Part shown: one piece after another, positions 12,385 through 22,869 of the stretch
Layout of the letters: each line of letters opens with the position of its first letter
Numbering within the stretch: the stretch's first letter is position 1
Assembly (NCBI RefSeq): GCF_036850765.1
Contig: NC_089495.1
Span: forward strand, 117,451,033 to 117,515,032
Direction: 5' to 3'
From: Saccopteryx bilineata
Lineage: Eukaryota; Chordata; Mammalia; Chiroptera; Emballonuridae
DNA: 64,000 nucleotides
Made by a program: the position numbers and the translations under genes
The notes under the pieces: model-generated
The model's input: only the letters and a program-made list of their open reading frames with translations
Databases searched by the model: none
Told to the model about the DNA's origin: nothing

Positions 12385-13460
12385 AGAAATGGTGGTGTGA
12401 GAGATACACTTTATCTCTCTTCTTGAAATTTCAACAATTTGCACAGCTATAACCCAGTGAAGGAACCCCATCGGGCTTATAGGCTTGCCGGAAAGATCTG
12501 CACACTGGATCAACCAAGGGTAGGGAATAGGGGCAGAAAATAAGGAAGCCAATCCAGATGCTGAGCATGCAGGGCAGAACTACAGGGAGAGAAGAAACTA
12601 GTGTGTCTAGGTATTCTTCCACCGGCAAGAGTGAAGAGAGTGGGGGAGCACTCTGGGGAGCTAAGCCAACACGGCAGCTTGGGTGCAAGGACAGGGCAGA
12701 GATGGAACTCTGGGACACTGCTCCTGCTCCTGTGAGCTGCCCACAGCCTGCACCTGGGCCAGAGACTGAGAAATACAAAGTGCAGCCCTCCAACCTCACA
12801 GATCCTGCTTCTCTCCCTTCGCAGAGTACAGAGAGTAACAGTGGCATACTCAAGAACTAACTGAAGAACCAGTGTATCCCCTGAAGAATAAGGGTACTTT
12901 CTTTCTGGTCCCTGGTCTGTTGAGACACAAGGAAGAATAAATGGAGACCTGAGATAGCCATTGCTGGGAGAAAGAACATAGAAGATAAAAAAAAACCCTT
13001 CCCAGCCGGCCCTGTCTTTATCATCATGGCTACAGCATCCCAGTGGGGATCAGTCTGGGTATTTCACAGAGCTAAAAATTGTAATCCAGTGCCACCTACT
13101 GGAAAATAATACAAAACCTCTTGTACATGCAATACCACTCTCAAATGCCTTCTAGGCAGAGAAAGGGTTCTTCCAATACCATGAATAACCAAGAAAGAGA
13201 TGCAGTTCATAAAGAAAATGAAAAATATCCAGAAAACAATCTCAATCATTGGAAACTTGGGAGTTAAATGACAGAGAATTCAAAATTGAGGTTCTGAAAA
13301 TACTCTACAAGATGTGAGAAAACATGAATAGGCAATTTAGTGAACTCAGAAAATAAATTAATCAACAAAAAGAGTACCTCACCAAAGAGACTGGAACTTT
13401 AAAAAGGAACCAAGCTGAAATTCTGGAGATGAAGAACTCACTGAGTTGAAAAATGAACTA
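12385..13460 (+). mobile_element. Older L1, 5' fragment (5'UTR and start of ORF1)
   Basis: 12385-13050 resembles the 5'UTR of an older mammalian L1 (ttgaaatttcaacaatttgc, cagctataacccag). 13251-13460 aligns with ORF1 of the younger L1 at about 15993-16180 (aatgacagagaatt-aaa, ggcaatttagtgaactcag). It stops abruptly at 13460 where the younger L1 begins. The same element probably resumes at 21702, with about 350 bp of ORF1 missing. Confidence 0.7.
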
Positions 13461-14100
13461 GGTGACGTCACGGAAATGGCGCCGTGAGCAGCGCGTCCGA
13501 CAGATCTCCCCAAAATCACAACAAATTTATCAACTAGAAACAGAAAAATTTATCCTTGGAGCATTCTGGAGTTCCACACAAACTGAAAGCGAAAGGACTG
13601 TTATCACTTGAATCTGAGAGACGAGGGTGTGGAGGAAGCTAACTACCACAGGGATGTTCATTCAAGCCGCGGAGGGAGTGCGCCTGTGGTGAGTCGGCCC
13701 ACACTCAGGGAGCGCCAGCCTAAGCGCTGCGAGCAGCCGCCCGCGCGCGCCAGGTGCCACGGTCCGGTCACAGAGCAAGCACCGCTAGCGTTCCCAGTGG
13801 CCTGAGCATTGCGAGTGAGAGTCCCCAGCCACCGGTGCCCGGAGCACCCCATTCGCGCGCGTGCCCTGGGCATCCCACGCGCCCAGAGCGCCCTACTGGC
13901 CCGCACACCCAGGGTGCCCCATTATCCTGCGCCCGGTGCGCCCCAGCCGCCAGCGGCGGGGCGAGCAGGAGAGGCGCCAGGGCGGTCTTTCCTACTTGGG
14001 AGATTCTCTCCGTGGGCGGGGCACCTCACCCAGCCATTCAAGCTAACAATCAAGCGTTGGGGGAGGGGCGCGCAGGCAGCCTGAAATACCTTCGGGAGCA
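13461..14100 (+). promoter_or_regulatory. L1 5'UTR promoter, CpG-rich, with CRE-like and YY1-like sites
   Basis: The element opens with the palindrome tgacgtca (13463-13470), which matches a CREB/ATF site. Just downstream, aaatggcgcc (about 13474-13483) resembles a YY1 core. In human L1 a YY1 site near the 5' end sets the transcription start. 13670-14085 is strongly CpG-rich with repeated gcgcccc/cgcgc words. Function is inferred from position and motif only. Confidence 0.6.
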
Positions 14101-14879
14101 CAGCTGCGGACCCAATCACTGAAATTAGCTTAACCCATGAAATCTGCACACCCACGGGGCTCTAATTGATAAGATCTCTCTCAGTTCAGCGATCCAAGAC
14201 AAGAGGCGTGATATTTTTTAGTGCCTCTCGCTAAAGGGGTGGGGGCAACTTCTGATTGATAGAGCCTCCATATTCAGGGATAAACTCTTAACAAGAGGGA
14301 CTTGGCAGATAATAAGATCTATACTACACTAGTCGCAAGCAGAGACTAGTGCCTCTTCTTCCCAGCCAAAACAGGCTACAAAGTGTGGAAAGCCTGGGTT
14401 GAGTGGTCCAACTGAATGCTAGGCACTGAACAGTCACCTTGACAACAATTGACTCCCACCCCCGCCTGATTACACTGGAGGCTCTGACTGCCAGAGCCTT
14501 TCCCAAAGCCTTGCGCTGAGTGGGGGTAGAGTGGGGATTTCCTAGCTCTTTGAGCCTCTTACTCCCCAGGCAGAAGCAGTAGCAGCCTTATAGCTGGATC
14601 ACCAGGCTGCTAATTCAGGAAGGGGGGACTAGGAGAGAGACTCCAGGAAAGCAAACTCTCTCATCGTTGGACCCTGCAAACGCCAACAAGCCTTAACTAC
14701 CAGCAAGACTAAAGCCAATTATATGACATTGCCATAGAATCCCATCAACTGCAAATCCCTACCTAAGTGTGACACAGGGGCAGAGCCTGGGGTACAGAGT
14801 CACCGACCAGGAAGAGGGAGAGAAAAGAAAAAGGAAGAAGTTAACCTCTCAAAATCAAGAAAAATCCACAGACTTTACA

Positions 14880-15870
14880 ACTTGTTCCACTAATTTTTTT
14901 GTTGTTGTTGTTTGTTTCTTCTATCTTATTGCCTTATTATTATTATTTCTATTTCCTCCACCTCGGTCCTTTTATTCTCTGCCCATCTTATGCTTCCCTT
15001 TTCTTGAACTACACTACCCATGAGTGTTACATTTTATTTCTTTTCTTCATCCTCAACCTCCTTTAAGGTTATACTCCAAAACACTTAACTCTCACTCTCT
15101 CCTCTTTTGTTTTTTTTGTTTTGCTTTATTTTGTTTTTTTCTCTTCCTTTTTTTTCTTCTTCCATCGTTTTTCTCTTTTTCTTATTTTTTCCTTTCTATT
15201 CGTTTCTTCTTTTCTCGTTTTACTTTTCCTCCCATTTAATCCTCAATCACGAACAAATTATTTAATTTGGGACTCAAGGTTTTTTTTGGTTTTATTTTTC
15301 TTTTTCGCTTTTGGTATTTTTTGTTTGTTTGTTTGTTCATTTTTGTGGCATTTTGGGTACTTTTTACGTTGCTTTTTAACTCACTAGCATTCCTCCCAAC
15401 CCAAGGTCTCCATTGTATTTAGTCTTCGCTCCACTTAATACAACAGATTTTTACTTATTGTTTTTATTTTTTCTTCTTTATTATTCTTTTTTTTTCTCCT
15501 TTTTTTCTGGTTCCCTCTTATCCCTCTAATTATATCTCTTAGTCGACCATCACTTACAAGCAAATCATCTTATGCTTGTCTAAGATTTTTTTTTTCTGCA
15601 TTTAGTAGGTCCCTACTCCCTTTTTTTGCCCCTTGAATTCTTCACCCCAAATCAGGCCCTCCATTATAAGCAGTTTTTGTTTCATTTAGCATAATATAAT
15701 TCACAGGTCATCACGATATTTCCCTGAGGAGGGGAGAGGAGGGAAAGAGAAGAAAGAAAAAAGGGGGAAATAATAAATTATTACTGTTTTATTTTGTGGG
15801 GTGTTTTACCTTTTTTTTTTTTTTTTACTTTTTACTCTTTATTAATTCTAATTAGTGCTATCAACAAGAC
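14880..15870 (+). repeat. Pyrimidine-rich tract between L1 5'UTR and ORF1
   Basis: About 1 kb dominated by T and C on the L1 sense strand, with runs such as tttttttgttttgctttatt and cctcccatttaatcc. The minus-strand L1 has an equivalent tract at about 42240-43210 (purine-rich on the + strand). Open frames within it are low-complexity Phe/Leu/Ser strings and unlikely to be real proteins. Confidence 0.75.
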
Positions 15871-15879
15871 TACCCTCAG

Positions 15880-16875
15880 ATGCCAATAAGAAAGAGGAAA
15901 TCGAATATTATGGATACAAAAGAAAGAGAGGTAACACAAATAGATGTGGAAAAATCTATGGAGAAAATACTTAACATATTGGAAGCCTTGGAGCTAAATG
16001 ACAGAGAATTTAAAATAGAAATCTTAAAAATACTCAGAGATATACAAGAAAACACAGAAAGGCAATTTAGGGAGATCAGAAAACAACTCAATGAACACAA
16101 AGAATATATTACCAAGGAAATTGAAACTATAAAAACAAATCAAACAGAAATGAAAAACTCAATTCACGAGCTGAAAAACGAGGTAACAAGCTTAGCTAAC
16201 AGAACAGCCCAGATAGAAGATAGGATTAGTGAAATAGAAGACAAGCAACTTGAGGCACAACAGAGAGAAGAAGAAAGAGACTCAAAAATAATAAAAAACG
16301 AGAAAGCCCTACAGGAATTGTCTGACTCCATCAGAAAGAATAACATAAGAATAATAGGTATATCAGAGGGAGAAGAGAAAGAAAATGGAATGGAGAATAT
16401 ACTCAAACAAATAATAGATGAGAACTTCCCAAGCCGGTGGAAAGAACTAAAGCCTCAAATTCAAGAAGCAAACAGAACACCGAGTTTTCTTAACCCCAAC
16501 AAATCCACTCCAAGGCACATCATAATGAAGATGACACAAACCAATGACAAAGAAAAAATTCTCAAGGCAGCCAGGGAAAAGAAGAGTACAACATATAAAG
16601 GAAGGCCTATTAGATTATCATCAGATTTCTCAGCAGAAACTCTACAAGCTAGAAGAGAGTGGACCCCAATATTTAAAGCCCTGAAAGAGAGGAACTTTCA
16701 GCCAAGAATACTATACCCATCAAAGCTATCCTTCAAGTACGAAGGAGATATAAAAACATTCAAAAATACAGAAAAGATTAGAGAATTTATCAGCAGAAAG
16801 CCCCCACTCCAGGAAATACTAAAGGGGGTTTTCCAACCAGATTCAAAGAACAAAAGAAAACAAAACCACAAGTAA
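15880..16875 (+). CDS. L1 ORF1: LINE-1 ORF1 protein (RNA-binding chaperone), intact
   Basis: 331 codons without a break, close to the 338 aa of human ORF1p. In the family this protein trimerises, coats L1 RNA and acts as a nucleic acid chaperone in the cytoplasmic L1 particle. Visible layout: a basic start (MPIRKRKSN), a long heptad-rich coiled coil at about residues 20-150, an RRM-like region from about 153 (NNIRIIGISEG) through RHIIMKM (212-218), and a C-terminal domain with YKGRPIRLSSDFSAETLQARREW (about 239-261) and RILYPSKLSF (276-285). The AUG at 15880 is chosen because the minus-strand copy keeps the same MP(I/L)RKRKSNIMDTKERE start. A second Met is at codon 11. An intact frame suggests a fairly young copy; whether it is expressed is unknown. 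Confidence 0.95.
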   Translation: MPIRKRKSNIMDTKEREVTQIDVEKSMEKILNILEALELNDREFKIEILKILRDIQENTERQFREIRKQLNEHKEYITKEIETIKTNQTEMKNSIHELKNEVTSLANRTAQIEDRISEIEDKQLEAQQREEERDSKIIKNEKALQELSDSIRKNNIRIIGISEGEEKENGMENILKQIIDENFPSRWKELKPQIQEANRTPSFLNPNKSTPRHIIMKMTQTNDKEKILKAAREKKSTTYKGRPIRLSSDFSAETLQARREWTPIFKALKERNFQPRILYPSKLSFKYEGDIKTFKNTEKIREFISRKPPLQEILKGVFQPDSKNKRKQNHK

Positions 16876-16970
16876 CAGCTCCACCAAGAACACAATAAAA
16901 CCAAACTTAAACTGTGACAACAAAAGAAAAAAAGGGGGGAGAGGATGGAGATTAACAGTAGCAAAGGACG

Positions 16971-17210
16971 ATGAAGTGCAGAAATACTCATAAGATAGGG
17001 TACTACAATGAATATGGTAGGTACCCTTTTCATTACTTAATGGTAAACACCCTTGAAAAAACCACCACAAAAACACTTGACTTAAAAAAGGTAGCAACAG
17101 AGGAAAGAAGTATGGAACACAAACAAACAAAAACAAATGATAGAAAAACAAAAGAGAAGAATCAAACAAGATACAAAACTAATAGAAAGCAATTTATAAA
17201 ATGGCAGTAG
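16971..17210 (+). CDS. Inter-ORF small frame (79 aa), overlaps ORF2 start
   Basis: A lysine-rich frame between ORF1 and ORF2 ([13 protein letters not shown]... to ...NRKQFIKWQ). Its TAG stop overlaps the ORF2 start in the context ATGGCAGTAG. Homologous frames of 80 codons, ending with the same overlap, occur in the older L1 (22870-23112) and the minus-strand L1 (40891-41133). Shared blocks are THK, DR.T.EK and RK..I.W. I know no such protein in L1. It may simply be stop-free by descent and A-richness, or it may guide termination-reinitiation onto ORF2. No function is claimed. Confidence 0.35.
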   Translation: MKCRNTHKIGYYNEYGRYPFHYLMVNTLEKTTTKTLDLKKVATEERSMEHKQTKTNDRKTKEKNQTRYKTNRKQFIKWQ

Positions 17211-20200
17211 GGAACCCACAAGTGTCAATAATTACACTAAATGTAAATGGATTAAACTTACCAATAAAAAGACACAGAGTAGCAGAATGGATTAAAAAAG
17301 AAAATCCAACTATATGCTGCCTACAAGAAACACATCTAAGCAACAAGGATAAAAACAAATTCAAAGTGAAAGGCTGGAAAACAATACTCCAAGCAAACAA
17401 CACCCCCAAAAAAGCAGGTGTAGCAATACTCATATCTAATAATGCTGACTACAAGACAGAAAAAGTACTCAGAGACAAAAATGGTCATTTCATAATGATT
17501 AAGGGGAAGTTGAATCAAGAAGACATAACAATCCTTAATATATATGCACCAAACCAAGGAGCACCAAAATATATAAGACAGCTACTTATTGACCTTAAAA
17601 CAAAAACTAACAAAAATACAATCATACTTGGAGACCTCAATACACCGCTGACGGCTATAGATCGGTCATCCAAACAGAAAATCAATAAAGATATAGTGGC
17701 CTTAAACGAAATACTAGAACACCTGGATATGACAGACATCTATAGGACACTTCATCCCAAAGCAACAGAGTATACATTTTTCTCTAGTGTACATGGAACA
17801 TTCTCAAGAATTGACCATATGTTGGGCCACAAAGACAGTATCAGCAAATTTAGAAAAATTGAAATTGTACCAAGCATATTTTCTGATCATAAAGCCTTGA
17901 AACTAGAATTCAACTGCAAAAAAGAGGGGGAAAAACCCACAAAAATGTGGAAACTAAACAACATACTTCTAAAAAATGAATGGGTCAAAGAAGAAATAAG
18001 CGCAGAGATCAAAAGATATATACAGACAAATGAAAATAAAAATACAACATATCAGAATCTCTGGGATGCAGCAAAAGCAGTAATAAGAGGAAAGTTCATA
18101 TCACTTCAGGCCTATATGAACAAACAAGAGAGAGCTGAAGTAAACCACTTAACTTCACACCTTAAGGAACTAGAAAAAGAAGAACAAAGACAACCCAAAA
18201 CCAGCCGAAGAAAGGAGATAATAAAAATCAGAGCAGAAATAAATGAAATAGAGAACAGAAAAACTATAGAAAAAATCAATAAAACAAGGAGCTGGTTCTT
18301 TGAAAAGATCAACAAAATTGACAAACCCTTGGCAAGACTCACCAAGGAAAAAAGGCACAGGACTCAAATAAATAAAATCCAAAATGAAAGAGGAGAGATC
18401 ACCACAGACATCATAGATATACAAAGAATTATTGTAGAATACTATGAAAAATTATATGCCACCAAATACAACAATCTAGAAGAAATGGATAAATTCCTAG
18501 AACAATACAACCTTCCTAGACTGAGTCATGAAGAAGCAGAAAGCCTAAACAGACCAATCAGCAGGGAGGAAATAGCAAAAACTATTAAAAACATCCCCAA
18601 AAATAAAAGTCCAGGCTCAGACGGTTATACTAGTGAATTCTATCAAACACTCAAAGAAGACTTGGTTCCTATTCTACTCAAAGTCTTCCAAAAAATTGAA
18701 GAAGAAGCAATACTTCCAAACACATTTTATGAGGCCAACATAACCCTCATACCAAAACCTGGCAAGGATGGCACAAAGAAAGAAAACTACAGACCAATAT
18801 CTCTAATGACTACAGATGCTAAAATACTAAACAAAATACTGGCAAACCGAATACAACAACATATTAAAAAAATAATATATCATGATCAAATGGGATTCAT
18901 CCCAGAATCTCAAGGATAGTTCAACATACGTAAAACGGTTAACGTAATACACCATATCAACAAAACAAAGAACAAAAACCACATGATCTTATCAATAGAT
19001 GCAGAAAAGGCTTTTGATAAAATACAACACAATTTTATGTTTAAGACTCTCAACAAAATGGGTATAGAAGAAAAATATCTCAACATGATAAAGGCCATAT
19101 ATGATAAACCATCAGCCAACATCATATTAAACGGCATAAAACTGAGGACTTTCTACCTTAAATCAGGAACAAGACAGGGTTGTCCACTCTCTCCACTCTT
19201 ATTTAACGTGGTGCTAGAAGTTCTGGCCAGAGCAATCAGACAAGACAAAGAAATAAAAGGCATCCATATCGGAAAAGAAGAAGTAAAGGTATCACTTTTT
19301 GCAGATGATACGATCCTATACATCAAAAACCCCAAAGAATCCACAAAAAGACTACTAGAAACAATAAGCCAATACAGTAAGGTCGCAGGATACAAAATTA
19401 ACATACAGAAGTCAATAGCCTTTCTATATGCCAACAATGAAATATTTGAGAATGAACTCGAAAGAATAATCCCCTTCACGATTGCAATAAAAAAATAAAA
19501 TACTTAGGAATAAACATAACAAAGAATGTAAAGGACTTATATAATGAAAATTATAAACCATTGTTAAGGGAAATCGAAAAAGATATAATGAGATGGAAGA
19601 ATATTCCTTGTTCTTGGTTAGGAAGAATAAATATAATCAAGATGGCCATATTACCCAAAGCAATATACAAATTTAATGCAATTCCCATCAAAATTCCAAT
19701 GATATTTTTTAAAGAAATGGAGCAAAAAATCATCAGATTTATATGGAACTATAAAAAACCCCGAATAGCCAAAGCAATCCTAAAGAAAAAGAATGAAGCT
19801 GGGGGCATTACAATACCTGACTTCAAACTATATTATAGGGCCACGACAATCAAAACAGCATGGTATTGGCAGAAAAATACACACTCAGACCAATCGAACA
19901 GAATAGAAAGTCCAGAAATAAAACCACATATATATATAGTCAAATAATTTTTGATAAAGGGGCCAACAACACACAATGGAGAAAAGAAAGCCTCTTCAAT
20001 AAATGGTGCTGGGAAAGCCACATGCAAAAGAATGAAACTGGACTACAGTCTGTCCCCCTCTACTAAAATTAACTCAAAATGGATCAAAGTCTAAACATAA
20101 GACCTGAAACAATTAAGTACATAGAAGAAGACATAGGTACTAAAGTCATGGACCTGGGTTTTAAAAAGCATTTTATGAATTTGACTCCAAAGGCAAGAGA

Positions 20201-20789
20201 AGTGAAGGCAAAAATTAATGAATGGGACTACATCAGACTAAGAAGTTTTTGCTCAGCAAGAGAAACTGATAACAAAATAAACAAACAGCCAACTAAATGG
20301 GAAATGATATTTTCAAACAACAGCTAAGATAAGGGCCTAATATCCAAAATATACAAAGAACTCAACAACAATCAAACAAACAATCCAACAAAAAAATGGG
20401 AAGAGGCCCTGGCCGGTTGGCTCAGCGGTAGAGCGTCGGCCTAGCGTGCGGAGGACCCGGGTTCGATTCCCGGCCAGGGCACACAGGAGAAGCGCCCATT
20501 TGCTTCTCCACCCCTCCGCCGCGCTTTCCTCTCTGTCTCTCTCTTCCCCTTCCGCAGCCAAGGCTCCATTGGAGCAAAGATGGCCCGGGCGCTGGGGATG
20601 GCTCTGTGGCCTCTGCCTCAGGCGCTAGAGTGGCTCTGGTCGCCAACATGGCGACGCCCCGGAGGGGCAGAGCATCGCCCCCTGGTGGGCAGAGCGTTGC
20701 CCCATGGTGGGCGTGCCGGGTGGATCCCGGTCGGGCGCATGCGGGAGTCTGTCTGACTGTCTCTCCCCGTTTCCAGCTTCAGAAAAATG

Positions 20790-20823
<34 letters not shown>

Positions 20824-21434
20824 AAGAGGACATGAACAGACACTTCTCCCAGGAGGAAATACAAATGGCCAACATATATATAAAAAGATGCTCATCTTCT
20901 TTAGTTATTAGAGAAATGCAAATCAAAACTGCAATGAGATACCACCTCACACCTGTTAGATTAGCTATTATTAACAAGACAGGTAATAGCAAATGTTGGA
21001 GAGGGTGTGGAGAAAAAGGAACCCTCATCCACTGTTGGTGGGAATGTAAAGTAGTACAACCATTATGGAAGAAAGTATGGTGGTTCCTCAAAAAACTGAA
21101 AATAGAACTACCTTATGACCCAGCAATCCCTCTACTGGGTATATACCCCCAAAACTCAGAAACATTGATACGTAAAGACACATGCAGCCCCATGTTCATT
21201 GCAACATTGTTCACAGTGGCCAGGACATGGAAACAACCAAAAAGCCCGTCAATAGATGACTGGATAAAGAAGATGTGGCACATATTCACTACGGAATACT
21301 ACTCAGCTATAAGAAATGATGACATCGGATCATTTACAGCAAAATGGTGGCATCTTGATAACATTATTCGAAGTGAAATAAGTAAATCAGAAAAAACCAG
21401 GAACTGCAGTATTCCATACGTAGGTGGGACATAA
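17201..21434 (+). pseudogene. L1 ORF2: LINE-1 ORF2 (endonuclease/reverse transcriptase), broken
   Basis: ORF2p nicks target DNA and reverse-transcribes RNA there. Frame 17201-18919 holds the endonuclease, with N14 (SIITLNVNG), E43 (CCLQETHL), GDLNTP and the SDH motif, then the start of the RT. A TAG at 18917-18919 replaces an expected sense codon, and the same frame continues from 18920 with RT motif A ([12 protein letters not shown]) and FADD (about 19297-19310). A one-base loss in an A-run near 19488-19495 shifts the frame; further shifts occur near 19930-19945 and 20045-20065, and a stop lies at 20325. A SINE then splits the gene. The C-terminal part after the SINE (to 21434) keeps the Cys/His motif [18 protein letters not shown]. 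Not functional as it stands. Confidence 0.95.
20406..20820 (+). mobile_element. Family A SINE (A1) in L1 ORF2, very young
   Basis: Complete copy with intact A and B boxes and the ctccgccgcgctttcc variant. It ends in an uninterrupted run of 31 A (20790-20820), a sign of recent insertion. Target duplication gggaagag at 20398-20405 and 20821-20828. Confidence 0.97.
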
Positions 21435-21700
21435 AAGTGAAACTAAAAGACATTGATAAGAGTGTGGTGGTTACGGGGGAAGGGGGGAGAGGGAGAGGGG
21501 AAGGGGGAGGGGGAGGGGCACAAAGAAAACTACATAGAAGGTGACAGAGGACAATCTGACTTTGGGTGATGGGTATACAACATAAGTGAACGACAAGATA
21601 ACCTGGACTTGTTGTCTTTGAATATATGTATCCTGATTTATTGATGTCGCCCTATTAAAAAAATAAAATTATTTAAAAAAAATTTAAAAAAATTGACAAA
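21435..21700 (+). other. L1 3'UTR with G-rich polypurine tract and A-rich end
   Basis: 21475-21518 is almost pure purine with many G runs of 3-6, a usual feature of mammalian L1 3'UTRs and able in principle to form a G-quadruplex. The end reads cctattaaaaaaataaaatt, an AATAAA-like signal followed by an A-rich tail. Confidence 0.8.
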
Positions 21701-21878
21701 GAAAGACTCCTCAAGGCAGCTAGGAAAAGGAAGAAAATAACATATAAAGGAAGGCCCATCAGGTTATCGGACTTCTCAGCAGAAACTCTACAAGCCAAAC
21801 ATTCAAAGTATGAAAGAGAGGAATTACCAGCCAAGAACATTATATCCATCAAAGTCATTCTTTAAATACTAAGGGGAA

Positions 21879-22280
21879 GCCCTGGCCGGTTGGCTCAGCA
21901 GTAGAGCGTCGGCCTAGCGTGCGGAGGACCTGGGTTCGATTCCGGCCAGGGCACACAGGAGAAGCGCCCATTTGCTTCTCCACCCCTCCGCCGCGCTTTC
22001 CTCTCTGTCTCTCTCTTCCCCTTCCGCAGCCAAGGCTCCATTGGAGCAAAGATGGCCCGGGCGCTGGGGATGGCTCTGTGGCCTCTGCCCCAGGCGCTAG
22101 AGTGGCTCTGGTCGCAACATGGCGACGCCCAGGATGGGCAGAGCATCGCCCCCTGGTGGGCAGAGCGTCGCCCCTGGTGGGCGTGCCGGGTGGATCCCGG
22201 TCGGGCGCATGCGGGAGTCTGTCTGACTGTCTCTCCCTGTTTCCAGCTTCAGAAAAATGAAAAAAAAAAAAAAGAAAAAA
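21879..22280 (+). mobile_element. Family A SINE (A1) in older L1
   Basis: Full-length copy with tctccaccc-ctccgccgcgc. Exact 15 bp target duplication aaatactaaggggaa at 21864-21878 and 22281-22295. Confidence 0.96.
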
Positions 22281-22331
22281 AAATACTAAGGGGAAATAAA
22301 AAACTTTTCCAGATATACAAAAGCTGAGGGA

Positions 22332-22680
22332 GACTGACCAGGCAGTGGTGCAGTGAAGAGCGCATTGGACTGGGATGTGGAAGACCCAGGTGTGAGACCC
22401 GAGGTTGCCGGCTTGAGCATGGAGTTGCTGGCTTGAGCGTGGGATCATAGACATGACCCCATGGTTGCTGGCTTGAGCCCAAAGGTCGCTGGTTTGAGCC
22501 CAAGGTGGGCAACGGGTCACTCACTCTGCTGTAGCCCCCCAGTCAAGGCACATATGAGAAAGCAATCACTGAACAACTAAGGAGCTGCATCAAAGAATTG
22601 ATGCTTCTCATCTCTTTCCCTTCCTGACTGTTTGTCCCTATCTGTCCCTCTCTGACTCTCTGTCAAAAAAAAAAAAAAAA
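22332..22680 (+). mobile_element. Family B SINE in older L1
   Basis: Head gactgaccaggcagtggtgc, body of repeated gctggcttgagc words, cacatatgagaaagcaatcac, a ctgtctgtcc-like tail region and poly(A). Target duplication aaagctgaggga on both sides. Confidence 0.93.
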
Positions 22681-22869
22681 AGCTGAGGGAATTCACCAGA
22701 AAACTCCCACTGCTGTAAATACTGAAGGGGGTTATTATACCTGATAAAAAGAACTAAACAACATAAAACTATTAGTAAAAGTTCCAACAGGTTTACAATT
22801 TGAACAAGGAGAATCTATAACAACGCAAACATAAAATGAAGAGGATAAAGTCTGAAGTAGTAAAAGAGG

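Larger units (their letters stand above)
13461..21700 (+). mobile_element. L1: Near full-length LINE-1 (younger)
   Basis: A sense-strand L1 with all parts in order: GC-rich 5'UTR (13461-14880), pyrimidine-rich tract (14880-15870), ORF1 (15880-16875), inter-ORF region (16876-17200), ORF2 (17201-21434, broken), a 3'UTR with a G-rich tract, and an A-rich end. A family A SINE sits in ORF2 (20406-20820). Without it the element is about 7.8 kb, longer than the ~6 kb human L1 because of the ~2.4 kb before ORF1. I see no clear target duplication; the flanks are two non-adjacent parts of an older L1. The ORF1 frame is intact but ORF2 carries several lesions, so it is not autonomous now. Confidence 0.95.

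Noticed and set aside
14769..15387. Frames rich in Phe/Leu/Ser upstream of L1 ORF1
   Set aside because: They translate the pyrimidine-rich tract; low complexity, and overlapping in several frames.
20406..20478. tRNA-like sequence with A and B boxes, possible tRNA gene
   Set aside because: It is the head of a SINE: no folded anticodon arm that I can support, followed by the SINE body, and repeated more than a dozen times in the window.
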